DNA of 62,215 bases, taken from Pseudomonadota bacterium. GTDB lineage: Bacteria; Pseudomonadota; Gammaproteobacteria; Xanthomonadales; Rhodanobacteraceae. A program made the translations under genes and the position numbers. The stretch spans positions 1-62,215 of the forward strand of contig JAJZET010000041.1 of assembly GCA_021805685.1 (NCBI GenBank). The letters are read 5' to 3'. Under the pieces are notes generated by a model. The model was not told the origin of the DNA. It was given only the letters and a program-made list of their open reading frames with translations, and ran no database searches. Below, piece by piece: positions 7,817 through 18,031 of this stretch; the first letter of the stretch is position 1, and each line of letters opens with the position of its first letter.

Positions 7817-9907
7817 TCAGCGCACTGTGGCGCCAGGCTTGGCGCCCTGGTCGGCGTCGAGCAGGAACAGGTCGCTGCCGCCGTCGCCGGCGGAGAGGAT
7901 CATGCCCTCGGACAGGCCGAAGCGCATCTTGCGTGGCGCGAGGTTGGCGATGAACACCACGTTGCGGCCGACCAGCTTCTCCGGCTCGCCATAGGCGGCG
8001 CGTATGCCGGAGAAGATCTGCCGAGTGCCCAGCACGCCGGCATCCAGCTCGAAGCGCAGCAGCTTGTCCGAGCCTTCCACGAATTCGCAGGCCAGTACCT
8101 TGCCCACGCGCAGGTCGAGCCTGGCGAAGTCGTCGATGCCGACGGTGGCGGGCGCGTCGGTGGATGCAGGTGCGGCAGGCTTGGCGGTGTCGTTCACGGA
8201 TTTCTTCTTGGCAGGTTCGGCGGAAGGCGCTGGCGCGCCCAACGATTCCTTGGAGGCCTCGACCATCGCTTCGACCAGCTTGGAGTCGAGGCGCGCGAGC
8301 AGCGGCTCGAAGGCATTGATGGTATGGCCGTGCAGTTTGCGAGTAGCGTCGTCGAAACCGGTGATCGGCGCGGCGAGGAATCGTTCTGCCGCGGTCACGG
8401 TGGCGGGTACGATGGGCTTGAGCATGCCGGCAAGCAGTCGGAAGGCGCTTAGCGCAAATGTGCAGACCCGATGTAGTTGTTCGTATTGGCCTTCATCTTT
8501 GGCCATGACCCATGGCGCTTTTTCCGCGATGTAGGCGTTGATCAAGTCAGCCATCTCGACAAAGGTACGGGTCAGTTCCGAGAAGGAGCCATCTTCGTAT
8601 CGGTAGGGCGTATTTTTGTGGTAGCTGAGCAGGTGGCCCCACAGTTTGTCGCCCTGTTCATCGAATCTGTCTGCCAGCTTGCCATTGAAAAGCTTGTGCA
8701 CGAAGCCCGCAGTGCGGCTGGCGATGTTCACCCACTTGCCGACCAGGTGCGAGTTGACGCGCTCCTCGAAGGCCTTGAGATCGAGGTCCACGTCCACCGG
8801 CGTGTCGTTGAGCAGGCTGGCGAAGTAGTAGCGCAGGTACTCGGGATTCAGGCCGCTGTCGAGGTAGGTGCGCGCCTGGATGAAGGTGCCGCGCGACTTG
8901 GACATCTTCGCGCCGTTCACCGTCAGGTAGCCGTTGACGTGCAGCGCGGTGGGCGTGCGGAAGCCGGCGCCATGCAGCATCGCCGGCCAGAACAGGCCGT
9001 GGAAGTTGATGATGTCCTTGCCGATGAAGTGGTGCATCTCGGCGCTGCTGTCGGCATCGAGGTAGTCGCCGAACGTCAGGCCGGTGCGGTCGCACAGCGC
9101 CTTGAAGCTGGCGAGGTAGCCCACTGGCGCGTCCAGCCACACGTAGAAGAACTTGCCCGGCGCGTCGGGGATGGGGAAGCCGAAGTAGGGCGCGTCGCGC
9201 GAGATGTCCCAGTCCTTCAGGCCGCCGTCCAGCCACTCGCGCAGCTTGGCCGCCACGCCTGCGTTCGCCACCGGCTTGCCATGGGAATATCTGCCGGCGA
9301 ACCAGTCGCGCAGCAGCGCCTCGAACTTGCCCAGCTCGAAAAAGTAGTGCTCCGAATCCTTCAGCACCGGCGTGGCGCCCGACATCACCGAATACGGGTT
9401 GATCAGGTCGGTGGGCGCGTAGGTGGCGCCGCAGTTCTCGCAGTTGTCGCCGTACTGGTCCGGCGTGCCGCACTTCGGACAGGTGCCCTTGATATAGCGG
9501 TCCGGCAGGAACATCTGCTTTTCGAGATCGAACAGCTGCTGGATGTCGCGGCGGGCAATGAAGCCACCGTCGCGCAGCCGGGTGTAGATCAGCGACGCCA
9601 GCGCGCGGTTCTCGTCCGAGTGCGTGGAGTGGTAGTGGTCGAAGGCCACGCCGAAGGCGGCGAAATCCGCCTCATGGCCCTGGCGGATGCCTTCGATGTA
9701 CACCTCGGGCGCCAGTCCGGCCTTTTCGGCAGCCAGCATGATCGGCGTGCCGTGCGCGTCGTCGGCGCAGACATAGGCCACCTGGTTGCCCATCATTCGC
9801 TGCGCCCGCACCCAGATGTCGGCCTGGATGTAGCCCAGCAGGTGGCCCATGTGCAGCGGGCCGTTGGCGTAGGGCAGGGCGTTGGTGACGAGCAGGCGGC
9901 GGCTCAT
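7817..9907 (-). CDS. metG: Methionine-tRNA ligase
   Basis: Charges tRNA-Met in the cytoplasm; 696 residues. Class I signature HMGH lies in PYANGPLHMGHLLGY near the N-terminus and the KMSKS loop is intact (AKMSKSRGTF). A four-cysteine zinc knuckle CPKC...CENC identifies the long MetG1 type. The C-terminal 110 residues (from about 590) form the dimerising EMAP-II/Trbp111-like tRNA-binding domain (DLRVGKVL...). The region encoding the anticodon-binding part (8461-8700) is clearly poorer in GC than the rest of the gene, see findings. Heads the minus-strand operon with rsxB and nth. Confidence 0.98.
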   Translation of the reverse strand: MSRRLLVTNALPYANGPLHMGHLLGYIQADIWVRAQRMMGNQVAYVCADDAHGTPIMLAAEKAGLAPEVYIEGIRQGHEADFAAFGVAFDHYHSTHSDENRALASLIYTRLRDGGFIARRDIQQLFDLEKQMFLPDRYIKGTCPKCGTPDQYGDNCENCGATYAPTDLINPYSVMSGATPVLKDSEHYFFELGKFEALLRDWFAGRYSHGKPVANAGVAAKLREWLDGGLKDWDISRDAPYFGFPIPDAPGKFFYVWLDAPVGYLASFKALCDRTGLTFGDYLDADSSAEMHHFIGKDIINFHGLFWPAMLHGAGFRTPTALHVNGYLTVNGAKMSKSRGTFIQARTYLDSGLNPEYLRYYFASLLNDTPVDVDLDLKAFEERVNSHLVGKWVNIASRTAGFVHKLFNGKLADRFDEQGDKLWGHLLSYHKNTPYRYEDGSFSELTRTFVEMADLINAYIAEKAPWVMAKDEGQYEQLHRVCTFALSAFRLLAGMLKPIVPATVTAAERFLAAPITGFDDATRKLHGHTINAFEPLLARLDSKLVEAMVEASKESLGAPAPSAEPAKKKSVNDTAKPAAPASTDAPATVGIDDFARLDLRVGKVLACEFVEGSDKLLRFELDAGVLGTRQIFSGIRAAYGEPEKLVGRNVVFIANLAPRKMRFGLSEGMILSAGDGGSDLFLLDADQGAKPGATVR

Positions 9908-10080
9908 GGCGTCTCGTGCAGGCGGATGGGCTGGCGATTATGGCATGCGCACTCGCCCGCCTACTCCGGCGAACGGCGGCAGCGTGCCCGGAGCTTCGCC
10001 GGCCGGCTGGCGCGAAGCCGCTGACGCCGCGGGCGCGATTGTTTACATTGACCGCTGTCTGGATGCAGCGGCGGGTGACG

Positions 10081-10713
10081 ATGGGTGCGAAGCACGACAC
10101 GATCGATACCGTGGTCTTCGACCTCGGCGGCGTACTGATCGACTGGAATCCGCGCTACCTCTACCGCCGGCTGTTCGACGACGAGGCGGCGATGGAGCGC
10201 TTCCTGGCCGGAGTCTGCACCGGTGCATGGAACGAACAGCAGGATGCAGGCCGCCCGTGGCGCGAGGCGGTGGACAGCCTCAGTGCGCAGTTTCCCCAGC
10301 ATGCCGGGCTGATCGCAGCCTATCGCGACGGCTGGCGGGAGATGCTGGGCGGCGCGATCCAGGGCAGCGTCGACCTGCTCGCCGAATTGAAGCGTCGCGG
10401 CGTACGCCTGTATGCCTTGACCAACTGGTCGCACGAAACCTTCCCGCTCGCGAAGGAGATCGAAAGGTTCGGTTTCCTGCACTGGTTCGAGGGCATCGTG
10501 GTTTCGGGCGAGGAACGGCTGATCAAGCCGGATCCGCGCATTTACCAGCGGCTGTTCGAGCGCTACGCGATCGAGCCGGGGCGGGCGGTCTACATCGACG
10601 ACGCGCGGCGCAACGTCGACGCGGCGGAGGCGCTGGGCATGCGGGCGTGGTGGTTCCGTGGCCCGGAGGGCCTGCGCGAGTGGCTGGCTTCACACGGGCT
10701 GGTATCGGCATAA
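10081..10713 (+). CDS. HAD-family hydrolase, YihX-like phosphatase
   Basis: Haloacid-dehalogenase superfamily phosphatase of 210 residues with a helical cap after motif I. Motif I is VVFDLGGVLIDWN, with the nucleophilic Asp and Gly at the +2 position as in YihX-type glucose-1-phosphatases. Motif II is LTNWS, motif III the Lys in KPDPRIYQ, and motif IV YIDDARRNVDAAEALGM. Substrate not determinable; a sugar phosphate is likely by family. Start: ATG 10081; the in-frame ATG at 10063 is an alternative. Divergent from metG. Confidence 0.88.
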   Translation: MGAKHDTIDTVVFDLGGVLIDWNPRYLYRRLFDDEAAMERFLAGVCTGAWNEQQDAGRPWREAVDSLSAQFPQHAGLIAAYRDGWREMLGGAIQGSVDLLAELKRRGVRLYALTNWSHETFPLAKEIERFGFLHWFEGIVVSGEERLIKPDPRIYQRLFERYAIEPGRAVYIDDARRNVDAAEALGMRAWWFRGPEGLREWLASHGLVSA

Positions 10714-10766
10714 AAACGGCGCTGGCCGATGGCCCGCGCTGTTTATTTGGGCCTTGGCAGCCGCGC

Positions 10767-11234
10767 CTACGGCTGCCGTTCCCAGGTCTGGCTGCGGCCA
10801 AGCAGGGCGAAGCCGATGTAGCCGTGCACGTCGAGCTTCTGCCCGCCGTCCTCCAGCGTGAGCTTCACCTTGTAGATCCTGCCGCTCTTGGGGTCGAGGA
10901 TCCTGCCGCCGTCCCAGACGTCGCCATCCTTGCGGACGCCCCACATGATGGTCATGCCCACGATGGGCTGGTCTTTGCGCGCACCGTCGCACTTCACGCA
11001 CTTCGGCTCCTGGCCGTCGCGCGCGATGTCCTCGGGGCTGCGGTTCAGCAGCTGCGTCACCTTGCCCTGCAGTTCGCCGTTGGTCTCGCTGATCTGGATG
11101 ATGGACTTCACCTTGCCGGTGACGTCGTCCACCTGCTTCCAGGTGCCGACCGGCGTACTGGTGTCGCTGGCGGACACGGCGCCGGCGCCCAGCAGCAGGC
11201 CGAGGGCGAGGGCGAGGCGAACGACGTGCTTCAT
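10767..11234 (-). CDS. Secreted DUF2147 family protein
   Basis: 155 residues with a clear signal peptide (basic MKHVVRLALA then a Leu/Gly-rich core, cleaved after about residue 22, ..VSASD). The mature domain opens with VGTWKQVDDVTGKVKSII, the typical DUF2147 start, and contains a central pair of cysteines (CVKC) in EPKCVKCDGARKDQPI. It ends with WERQP after the conserved DVHGYIG...LG segment. The family is envelope-located and of unknown biochemical function. It faces the HAD gene tail to tail and is divergent from apbC. Confidence 0.85.
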   Translation of the reverse strand: MKHVVRLALALGLLLGAGAVSASDTSTPVGTWKQVDDVTGKVKSIIQISETNGELQGKVTQLLNRSPEDIARDGQEPKCVKCDGARKDQPIVGMTIMWGVRKDGDVWDGGRILDPKSGRIYKVKLTLEDGGQKLDVHGYIGFALLGRSQTWERQP

Positions 11235-11387
11235 GACGAGATCCCATGCGTGACGGTATGGTTCGAGCGTGCCGGTGCGTGGCGGGGCCGTCAAGCTGCA
11301 TCGCGCCATGCTGACCTGCATCAGCCGGGTTCGCGGTGGCGGCTGGCATAATGTGCTGTCCCCACCCGCAGCGAAGCCCGATCCGAC

Positions 11388-12476
<1,089 letters not shown>

Positions 12477-12624
12477 GGGTGCGTCCGGAAGCTGCTGCGC
12501 GAACCCCGGGCGGGCGCGGTCGATGCCCGAAATCCTCATGTATTGACCCATGCACCCCCGTCTCTGCGCGTCGCCCACGCCCGCCCTGCGTCCGCCCGCT
12601 ACGCCTCCGAACGGGTTCTCAAGC

Positions 12625-13161
12625 ATGAGCGCGCCACGGCGCGTGCTGTGCCTGTGCGGCAGCCTGCGCCGGGTCTCGTCCAACCGTGCCGCGCTGGAGG
12701 CTGCACGGCAACTGGCGCCGGCGTCGCTGCAACTGGCGATGTACGACGGTCTCGCCGCGTTGCCGCTGTTCAATCCCGACGACGAACGTGATCCCTTGCC
12801 CGCTGCCGTGCTGGCGCTGCGCGAGGCGGTGGGCCAGGCCGATGCCTTGCTGGTCGCCTGCCCGGAATACGCGCATGGCGTGCCGGGTGCGTTCAAGAAC
12901 CTGCTGGACTGGCTGGTGGGAAGCCTGGAGTTTCCCGGCAAGCCGATGCTGCTGCTCAATGCCTCGGCGCGCGGCTCGAGCCACGCGCAGGAGGCGCTGG
13001 CCGAGATCCTGCGCACCATGGCGGCGCAGCTGCTGAGCACGCAGCCCATGCCGGTGGCCCTGCCGGGCGCAGGATGCACGGTGGAGCAGGTGCTGGCCAG
13101 CGCGGAACGCCGTGCCGAACTGCACGCGGCGCTGGACTGCCTGGCGTCGGAACTGGGCTGA
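12625..13161 (+). CDS. NADPH-dependent FMN reductase family protein
   Basis: Flavodoxin-fold oxidoreductase of 178 residues. The FMN-phosphate loop is GSLRRVSSN near residue 15, and the second flavin contact is CPEYAHGVPGAFKNLLDWL, the family signature. Start ATG 12625 places the beta-strand RRVLCLCGSLR at the N-terminus; the open frame reaches back to 12550 without homology. Similar to chromate/azo/quinone reductases such as YieF, but the true substrate is unknown. Confidence 0.88.
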   Translation: MSAPRRVLCLCGSLRRVSSNRAALEAARQLAPASLQLAMYDGLAALPLFNPDDERDPLPAAVLALREAVGQADALLVACPEYAHGVPGAFKNLLDWLVGSLEFPGKPMLLLNASARGSSHAQEALAEILRTMAAQLLSTQPMPVALPGAGCTVEQVLASAERRAELHAALDCLASELG

Positions 13162-13254
13162 GTCGCCGCTGCGCTGGCGCCTTGCCGCCCTGACCATGTA
13201 TTTTTGTCGTTTCGCCCGACCCGGTCGGGCGCCAGACACGTCTGCGGGGCGCAT

Positions 13255-13821
13255 GTGAGCATCAAGTCCGACAAGTGGATCCGTCGCATGGCCGAGGGCC
13301 ACGGCATGATCGAGCCGTTCGAGCCGGGCCAGGTCAAGCAGAACGGCGACGGGCGCATCGTGTCCTACGGCACCTCCAGCTACGGCTACGACGTGCGCTG
13401 CGCACGCGAGTTCAAGATCTTCACCAACATCAATTCCACCATCGTCGATCCCAAGGCGTTCGACCCGACCAGCTTCGTCGACATCGAGGCGGACGTGTGC
13501 ATCATCCCGCCGAATTCCTTTGCGCTGGCGCGCACCGTCGAATACTTCCGCATCCCGCGCGACGTGCTGGTGGTGTGCCTGGGCAAGAGCACCTACGCGC
13601 GCTGCGGCATCATCGTCAACGTGACGCCGCTGGAGCCGGAGTGGGAGGGGCATGTGACGCTGGAGTTCTCGAACACCACGCCGCTGCCGGCGAAGATCTA
13701 CGCCAACGAGGGCGTGGCGCAGATGCTGTTCTTCGAATCCGACGAACCCTGCGAAACCAGCTACCGCGACCGCGGCGGCAAGTACCAGGGGCAGCAGGGT
13801 GTGACCCTGCCGCGTACCTGA
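13255..13821 (+). CDS. dcd: dCTP deaminase
   Basis: Converts dCTP to dUTP for thymidylate synthesis; 188 residues, homotrimer. The N-terminus [20 protein letters not shown] and the core [14 protein letters not shown] are diagnostic. The catalytic Glu lies in [19 protein letters not shown], and the C-terminal nucleotide-closing tail [15 protein letters not shown] is complete. Start taken as the GTG at 13255 (GTG AGC ATC AAG), which restores the family N-terminus; the reading frame continues upstream without homology. Upstream signal is weak (GCGGGG). Confidence 0.97.
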   Translation: MSIKSDKWIRRMAEGHGMIEPFEPGQVKQNGDGRIVSYGTSSYGYDVRCAREFKIFTNINSTIVDPKAFDPTSFVDIEADVCIIPPNSFALARTVEYFRIPRDVLVVCLGKSTYARCGIIVNVTPLEPEWEGHVTLEFSNTTPLPAKIYANEGVAQMLFFESDEPCETSYRDRGGKYQGQQGVTLPRT

Positions 13822-13906
13822 ACCACCGGTGCCTGCGGGCCGCCAAGCGCGCGGCCCGGCGCTACACTCGCCAAGCCATCTCGACCGTTTTTTGCAGGAG
13901 ATTCCG

Positions 13907-14407
13907 ATGATCCGTTTTTCCACCCTGCTGGCCCGCTTCGCCGTCGCGCTGGCGCTGGGCAGCACGCTCGTACTCGCCGGCTGCCACAGGAACAGCGTGA
14001 AGGAACAGGCGCAGGCGGCGCAGTGGAAAGGCAAGTTCGACACCACCATCGAGGCCTACAAGGGAGGCCAGTTCCTGGTCGACGGCGCAGTGCTGTCGGC
14101 GGTGGACACGGGTAGCCACTTCGCCTACCTCAAGGACATCGGCAAGCTGCCCAGGACCGTGCTGCTGCTGCCCAGCGACGATTCCAAGATCCGCAAGATG
14201 CACCTGCAGTACCTGGCGCGCATGTCCATCGACTACGGCTTCGCGGTGTATTACGACAAGGGCGGCGAGCTCACCGAGATCAACGCGATCAACACCAAGG
14301 CGCGCCAGCTGCAGGACTACCATGCCCCGGCCAAGGGCAGCAACGTCGAGGATTGCAGCAAGACCGCCGCCGGTTGCGACAACATGGAGCAGGCCGCGCA
14401 GCAGTAG
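13907..14407 (+). CDS. Putative lipoprotein of unknown function
   Basis: 166 residues with a signal peptide and lipobox LVLAGC at about residues 19-24, so probably anchored to a membrane. GCAGGAG lies 7 nt before the ATG, a strong ribosome binding site. The mature part is hydrophilic and mixed alpha/beta (LPRTVLLLPSDDSKIRKMHL; YGFAVYYDKGG), with two C-terminal cysteines (DCSKTAAGCDN) that could form a disulfide. I do not recognise the family. A hairpin terminator follows. Confidence 0.75.
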   Translation: MIRFSTLLARFAVALALGSTLVLAGCHRNSVKEQAQAAQWKGKFDTTIEAYKGGQFLVDGAVLSAVDTGSHFAYLKDIGKLPRTVLLLPSDDSKIRKMHLQYLARMSIDYGFAVYYDKGGELTEINAINTKARQLQDYHAPAKGSNVEDCSKTAAGCDNMEQAAQQ

Positions 14408-14431
14408 CGCTGATCCGGTGGCAAGTCGGCA

Positions 14432-14466
14432 CAAGGCCCGCGGAGCGATCCGTGGGCCTTATGCTT
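14432..14466 (+). terminator. Hairpin terminator after the lipoprotein gene
   Basis: AAGGCCCGCGGA pairs with TCCGTGGGCCTT (11 Watson-Crick pairs plus one G-U) around a GCGA tetraloop, followed by ATGCTTTC. It lies between convergent genes and can act for either transcript. Confidence 0.7.
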
Positions 14467-14503
14467 TCGGGAGGTCGGGGCAGCGAGTTCGGTGCCAGCT
14501 GGC

Positions 14504-14917
14504 TCAACCCAGCGCGTGTCGCAAGGCTGCCAGTCGTGCGGCCAGCGCCTCGGCATCGTACGGCACGGCGTTGCCGCTGCCCCACACCGGGCCGGGCCAG
14601 GCGGCGTCGCCCTCGATGCGCGCCACCACGTGCAGGTGCAACTGGCGCACGATGTTGCCCAGCGCGCCGAGGTTGAGCTTGTCGCAGGGTGCCACGGCAC
14701 GCAGTGCGGCGCTGGCCTGGTTCGCCTCGCGCCAGAGTTGCTGCTGCTCGTCCCCGGTGAGGTCGGTTACCTCCGCCAGGCCGGCACGGCGCGGCACCAG
14801 CAGCAGCCATGGGAACCGCGTGTCGTCCATCAGCCGCAGCTCGCACAGCGGCAGCATGGCGACATGGCGGGAGTCTGCGGCGAGCCGCGGATCGAGCGTG
14901 AAGCCGGCCTCGCTCAT
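14504..14917 (-). CDS. HIT-domain protein
   Basis: Small 137-residue histidine-triad fold protein, a nucleotide-binding family. The substrate-binding N-terminal part is followed by LGALGNIVRQLHLHVVAR, where the family pattern H-x-H-x-H-x-x is reduced to H-x-H-x-V. The last His, usually the nucleophile-side residue, is thus changed, and AMP-hydrolase activity cannot be assumed. Its ATG overlaps the stop of the upstream dienelactone hydrolase as ATGA. Confidence 0.85.
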   Translation of the reverse strand: MSEAGFTLDPRLAADSRHVAMLPLCELRLMDDTRFPWLLLVPRRAGLAEVTDLTGDEQQQLWREANQASAALRAVAPCDKLNLGALGNIVRQLHLHVVARIEGDAAWPGPVWGSGNAVPYDAEALAARLAALRHALG

Positions 14918-15591
14918 GCGCCGGCCAGGTGCTTGTCGAAGAACGTCAGCGTGCGGTCCCACGCCAGCCTGGCGCTGGCCTCGTGGTAGTGCGTGTCGCC
15001 CGGCACGTCGCGGTTGAACGCGTGGCCCGCATCGGGATAGGTGAACACCTCCATCTGCGGCAGCAGCTCGCGATGCCGCGCCACCGCCTCCGGCGGAATC
15101 GAGGAATCATGCTCGCCGAAATGGAACATCACCGGCGCCTTCGGCTTCTCGCCGAGGAAAGGCACGTTGCGCGCACCGTAATAGCTCGCCGCGGGCAGGC
15201 CCAGCCGCAGCGCCGCGAGCAGGGCCACCGTACCGCCCCAGCAGTAGCCCACCACGCCCACCTTGCCGGCAGAGGCGATCGCCTCGGCGGCGCTGGCCAC
15301 GTCTTCCAGCGGTCGATCCAGTCCCAGCTCGGACACCAGTGCCTTGCCGCGCGCCATGCCCGTCTCGTCGTAATCCAGCTCCAGCCAGGACTCCAGGTGG
15401 TCGAAGAAGGCCGGTGCGATGGCGGTAAAGCCGGCTGCGGCGAAGCGGTCGGCCACGCTGCGGATGTGTGCGGTGACGCCGAAGATCTCCTGCACCACCA
15501 CGATGCCGCCCCTGGGTTTTCCCTCGGGCTGGGCGAGATAGGCGCCGATGCACTGCGTGCGCGAGGTGGGGATGTTGATGTGCTGGCCCAT
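14914..15591 (-). CDS. Dienelactone hydrolase family protein
   Basis: Cytoplasmic alpha/beta hydrolase of 225 residues. The nucleophile elbow carries Cys (GYCWGG) as in dienelactone hydrolases rather than Ser, the acid is in the FHFGEHDSSIP region, and the catalytic His is in DAGHAFNRD. Oxyanion strand GIVVVQEIFG lies near residue 30. The natural substrate is unknown; no aromatic-degradation genes are nearby. Co-translated with the HIT gene. Confidence 0.9.
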   Translation of the reverse strand: MGQHINIPTSRTQCIGAYLAQPEGKPRGGIVVVQEIFGVTAHIRSVADRFAAAGFTAIAPAFFDHLESWLELDYDETGMARGKALVSELGLDRPLEDVASAAEAIASAGKVGVVGYCWGGTVALLAALRLGLPAASYYGARNVPFLGEKPKAPVMFHFGEHDSSIPPEAVARHRELLPQMEVFTYPDAGHAFNRDVPGDTHYHEASARLAWDRTLTFFDKHLAGA

Positions 15592-15667
15592 GACGGTTGT
15601 TTCCCGGACGGTGTTGCAAGGATTCTAGCCGGCGCGCGCGGCAGCGTATGGTGAAGGCACATCGCCG

Positions 15668-15673
15668 TATAAT
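15668..15673 (+). promoter_or_regulatory. Consensus -10 hexamer upstream of rimO
   Basis: TATAAT, a perfect sigma-70 -10 hexamer in otherwise GC-rich DNA, 35 nt before the rimO ATG. I see no good -35 at 16-18 nt spacing. Confidence 0.5.
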
Positions 15674-15708
15674 TCGCCGTTTCCCCATTGCCCACGGTCG
15701 CCGCCGCC

Positions 15709-17046
15709 ATGTCGCAGGCTTCGCAGAAAATCGGTTTCGTCAGCCTCGGCTGCCCCAAGGCGCTGGTGGATTCCGAGCGCATCCTCACCCAGCTCAAGGT
15801 CGAGGGGTACCAGATCGTGCCCAGCTACGGCGAGGCCGACGCGGTGGTGGTGAACACCTGCGGCTTCATCGACGCCGCGGTGCAGGAGTCACTGGACTCG
15901 ATCGGCACGGCGCTCAACGAGAACGGCAAGGTGATCGTCACCGGCTGCCTCGGCAAGCGCGCCGAGCTGATCCGCGAGGCCTACCCGGACGTGCTCTCGA
16001 TCAGCGGCCCGCAGGACTACGCCAGCGTGATGCATGCGGTGCACGAGGTGTTGCCGCCCAGGCGCAACAAGTTCCTGGACATCGTGCCGGACACGGGCAT
16101 CAAGCTCACGCCCAAGCACTATGCCTACCTGAAGATTTCCGAAGGCTGCAACCACCGCTGCAGCTTCTGCATCATCCCTTCGATGCGCGGCGACCTGGTT
16201 TCGCGCCCGGTCGACGAAGTGCTGCTGGAGGCCGAGAAGCTGGTCAAGGGCGGCGTGAAGGAGCTGCTGGTGATCTCGCAGGACACCAGCGCCTACGGCG
16301 TGGACCTCAAGTACGCCGAGCGTGCATGGCGCGGCAGGGCATACCGCACGCGCATGACCGAATTGTGCGAAGGCTTGTCCGAGCTCGGTGTGTGGACGCG
16401 CCTGCACTACGTCTACCCCTACCCGCACGTGGACGAGGTGATGCCGCTGATGGCGGAGGGGAAGATCCTTCCCTACCTCGACATTCCGTTCCAGCATGCC
16501 AGCCCGCGCATCCTCAAATTGATGAAGCGCCCGGGCAACATCGACAAGACGCTGGAGCGCATCAAGAACTGGCGCAGGCTGGTGCCCGACCTCACCTTGC
16601 GCAGCACCTTCATCGTCGGCTTCCCCGGCGAAACCGACGCGGAGTTCGAGGAGTTGCTGGATTTCCTGCGCGAAGCCGAGCTCGACCGCGTGGGCGCCTT
16701 CGCGTATTCGCCGGTGGACGGCGCCAAGGCCAACGAGCTGCCCGGCGCGGTGTCCGAGGAGCTGAAGGAAGACCGCCTCGAACAGTTCATGGCGGTGCAG
16801 GCGGAAATCTCCGCCGCCAAGCTGCAGCGCAAGATCGGCCGCACCCTGCAGGTGCTGGTGGACGAGGCGAACGCCGACGGCGCTGTTGCGCGCTCCGCCG
16901 CCGACGCGCCGGAGATCGACGGTACCGTGCTGATCGCCGACGGTCAGGGCCTCAAGCCCGGCCAGTTCGTCGACGTGGTGGTCGAGGGCGCCAGCGAGCA
17001 CGACCTGCATGCGTGCCTGGCGCACCCGACGCTCAAGGTGATCTGA
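15709..17046 (+). CDS. rimO: Ribosomal protein uS12 methylthiotransferase RimO
   Basis: Radical-SAM enzyme that methylthiolates Asp-89 of ribosomal protein S12; 445 residues. N-terminal MTTase domain with the three cysteines of the auxiliary cluster (SLGCPK, NTCGF, TGCLGKR), then the radical-SAM motif CNHRCSFC (C-x3-C-x2-C) and a C-terminal TRAM domain ([10 protein letters not shown]...). The ATG at 15709 gives the expected length; a TTG 21 nt upstream is also in frame. The [21 protein letters not shown]-type sequence marks RimO rather than MiaB. Confidence 0.97.
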   Translation: MSQASQKIGFVSLGCPKALVDSERILTQLKVEGYQIVPSYGEADAVVVNTCGFIDAAVQESLDSIGTALNENGKVIVTGCLGKRAELIREAYPDVLSISGPQDYASVMHAVHEVLPPRRNKFLDIVPDTGIKLTPKHYAYLKISEGCNHRCSFCIIPSMRGDLVSRPVDEVLLEAEKLVKGGVKELLVISQDTSAYGVDLKYAERAWRGRAYRTRMTELCEGLSELGVWTRLHYVYPYPHVDEVMPLMAEGKILPYLDIPFQHASPRILKLMKRPGNIDKTLERIKNWRRLVPDLTLRSTFIVGFPGETDAEFEELLDFLREAELDRVGAFAYSPVDGAKANELPGAVSEELKEDRLEQFMAVQAEISAAKLQRKIGRTLQVLVDEANADGAVARSAADAPEIDGTVLIADGQGLKPGQFVDVVVEGASEHDLHACLAHPTLKVI

Positions 17047-17101
17047 AAGCCTGGTCGCTGCGGGTGTTCCGATTGCCCACCAAGTTGTGCCGGCCTTCAT
17101 C

Positions 17102-17143
17102 GTTCGCCCTGAGCACAGGCCCGCAGGGCCAAAGTCGAAGGGC
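17102..17143. repeat. Dispersed extragenic palindrome (GTTCGCCCTGAGC...CGAAGGGC type)
   Basis: GTTCGCCCTGAGC at the left and GTCGAAGGGCAGAC at the right bracket a second palindrome, GGCCCGCAGGGCC. The outer sequence resembles an intergenic repeat very common in Xanthomonadaceae and Rhodanobacteraceae (GCCCTTCGAC...CTCAGGGCGAAC). Here the centre carries an inserted GC palindrome. Identified by recognition; copy number was not counted. Confidence 0.6.
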
Positions 17144-17164
17144 AGACGATCGCAGGGCGTGCTC

Positions 17165-18031
17165 ATGGATGTGCGCATGAAGAAAACCCGCTATGTGGCA
17201 CCGATCCGCGATGCAGTCGATCCGCAGGTGTTCGAATGCATGCCGTTGGCGGCGTGGCGCGAGTTCGCGTGCCTGATCGAAGGCCGCGAATGGCCAGGCA
17301 TCGACGCGCTCAATGCCGCCCGTTCCGCCGGCATGCGCGAACGCTTCGTGGCGCAAGATCGCGCACTGCTGGCCGATGGCCTGCACTACGAACAGCGCAT
17401 CGCCGAACGCGGCGAGATTGCCACCCGCGAACGCAACTGGCACGACCTGTTCAACGCGCTGGTCTGGCTGCGCCATGCTGCCCTGAAGCGCGCCCTCAAC
17501 GCGCGGCAGATGGCTGAGATCGCGCACATGGGCACCAGGCAACGCTCGCGCGCCCAATACGCGCTCACCCACTTCGACGAAGCCGGGGTGGTGGTGGCGC
17601 TGCGCGATCCGGCGCTGCTCCCGCTGTGGGACGCGCACGACTGGCACGGCCTGTTCTGGCGTGAACGCGCGGCCTGGCTGGACGGCCGCATCCGCGTCGA
17701 GTTGTTCGGCCACGCCTTGCTGGAACACGCGCTGACGCCCGCGCAGTTGCTGGTGGGCAAGGCGCTGGTGGTGGCAGGTCACGATGTCTCGCCGGCGACG
17801 GCCGTGCACGCGAGCGTGCGGGCGATCCATGCCGGCCAGCTGCTGTGCGATCCGCTGGAGCTGCGGCCCCTGCCGCTGGCCGGCGTACCCGGCTGGCATG
17901 TCGACAACGGACGCGAAACGTTCTTCGCCGAAGCGCCGTGCTTCCTGCCGGCGCGGGCGGGGCGCCGCTATCCCGCGGCGCTGGAACTGCGCAGCGAGGC
18001 CGGTGGGACGGCAACCTGCGCGGCACGGTGA
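17165..18031 (+). CDS. DUF3025 family protein
   Basis: 288-residue soluble protein matching the DUF3025 family by recognition: the block NWHDLFNALVWLRHAALKRALN and the FNALxW-like core are its typical features, with ALTHFDEAGVVVA downstream. No signal peptide or membrane segment. Function unknown. Start ATG 17165 (MDVRMKK) or ATG 17177; the open frame upstream runs through the extragenic repeat. Its stop overlaps the next ATG as TGATG, suggesting coupled translation with the ADP-ribosylglycohydrolase-like gene. Confidence 0.85.
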   Translation: MDVRMKKTRYVAPIRDAVDPQVFECMPLAAWREFACLIEGREWPGIDALNAARSAGMRERFVAQDRALLADGLHYEQRIAERGEIATRERNWHDLFNALVWLRHAALKRALNARQMAEIAHMGTRQRSRAQYALTHFDEAGVVVALRDPALLPLWDAHDWHGLFWRERAAWLDGRIRVELFGHALLEHALTPAQLLVGKALVVAGHDVSPATAVHASVRAIHAGQLLCDPLELRPLPLAGVPGWHVDNGRETFFAEAPCFLPARAGRRYPAALELRSEAGGTATCAAR

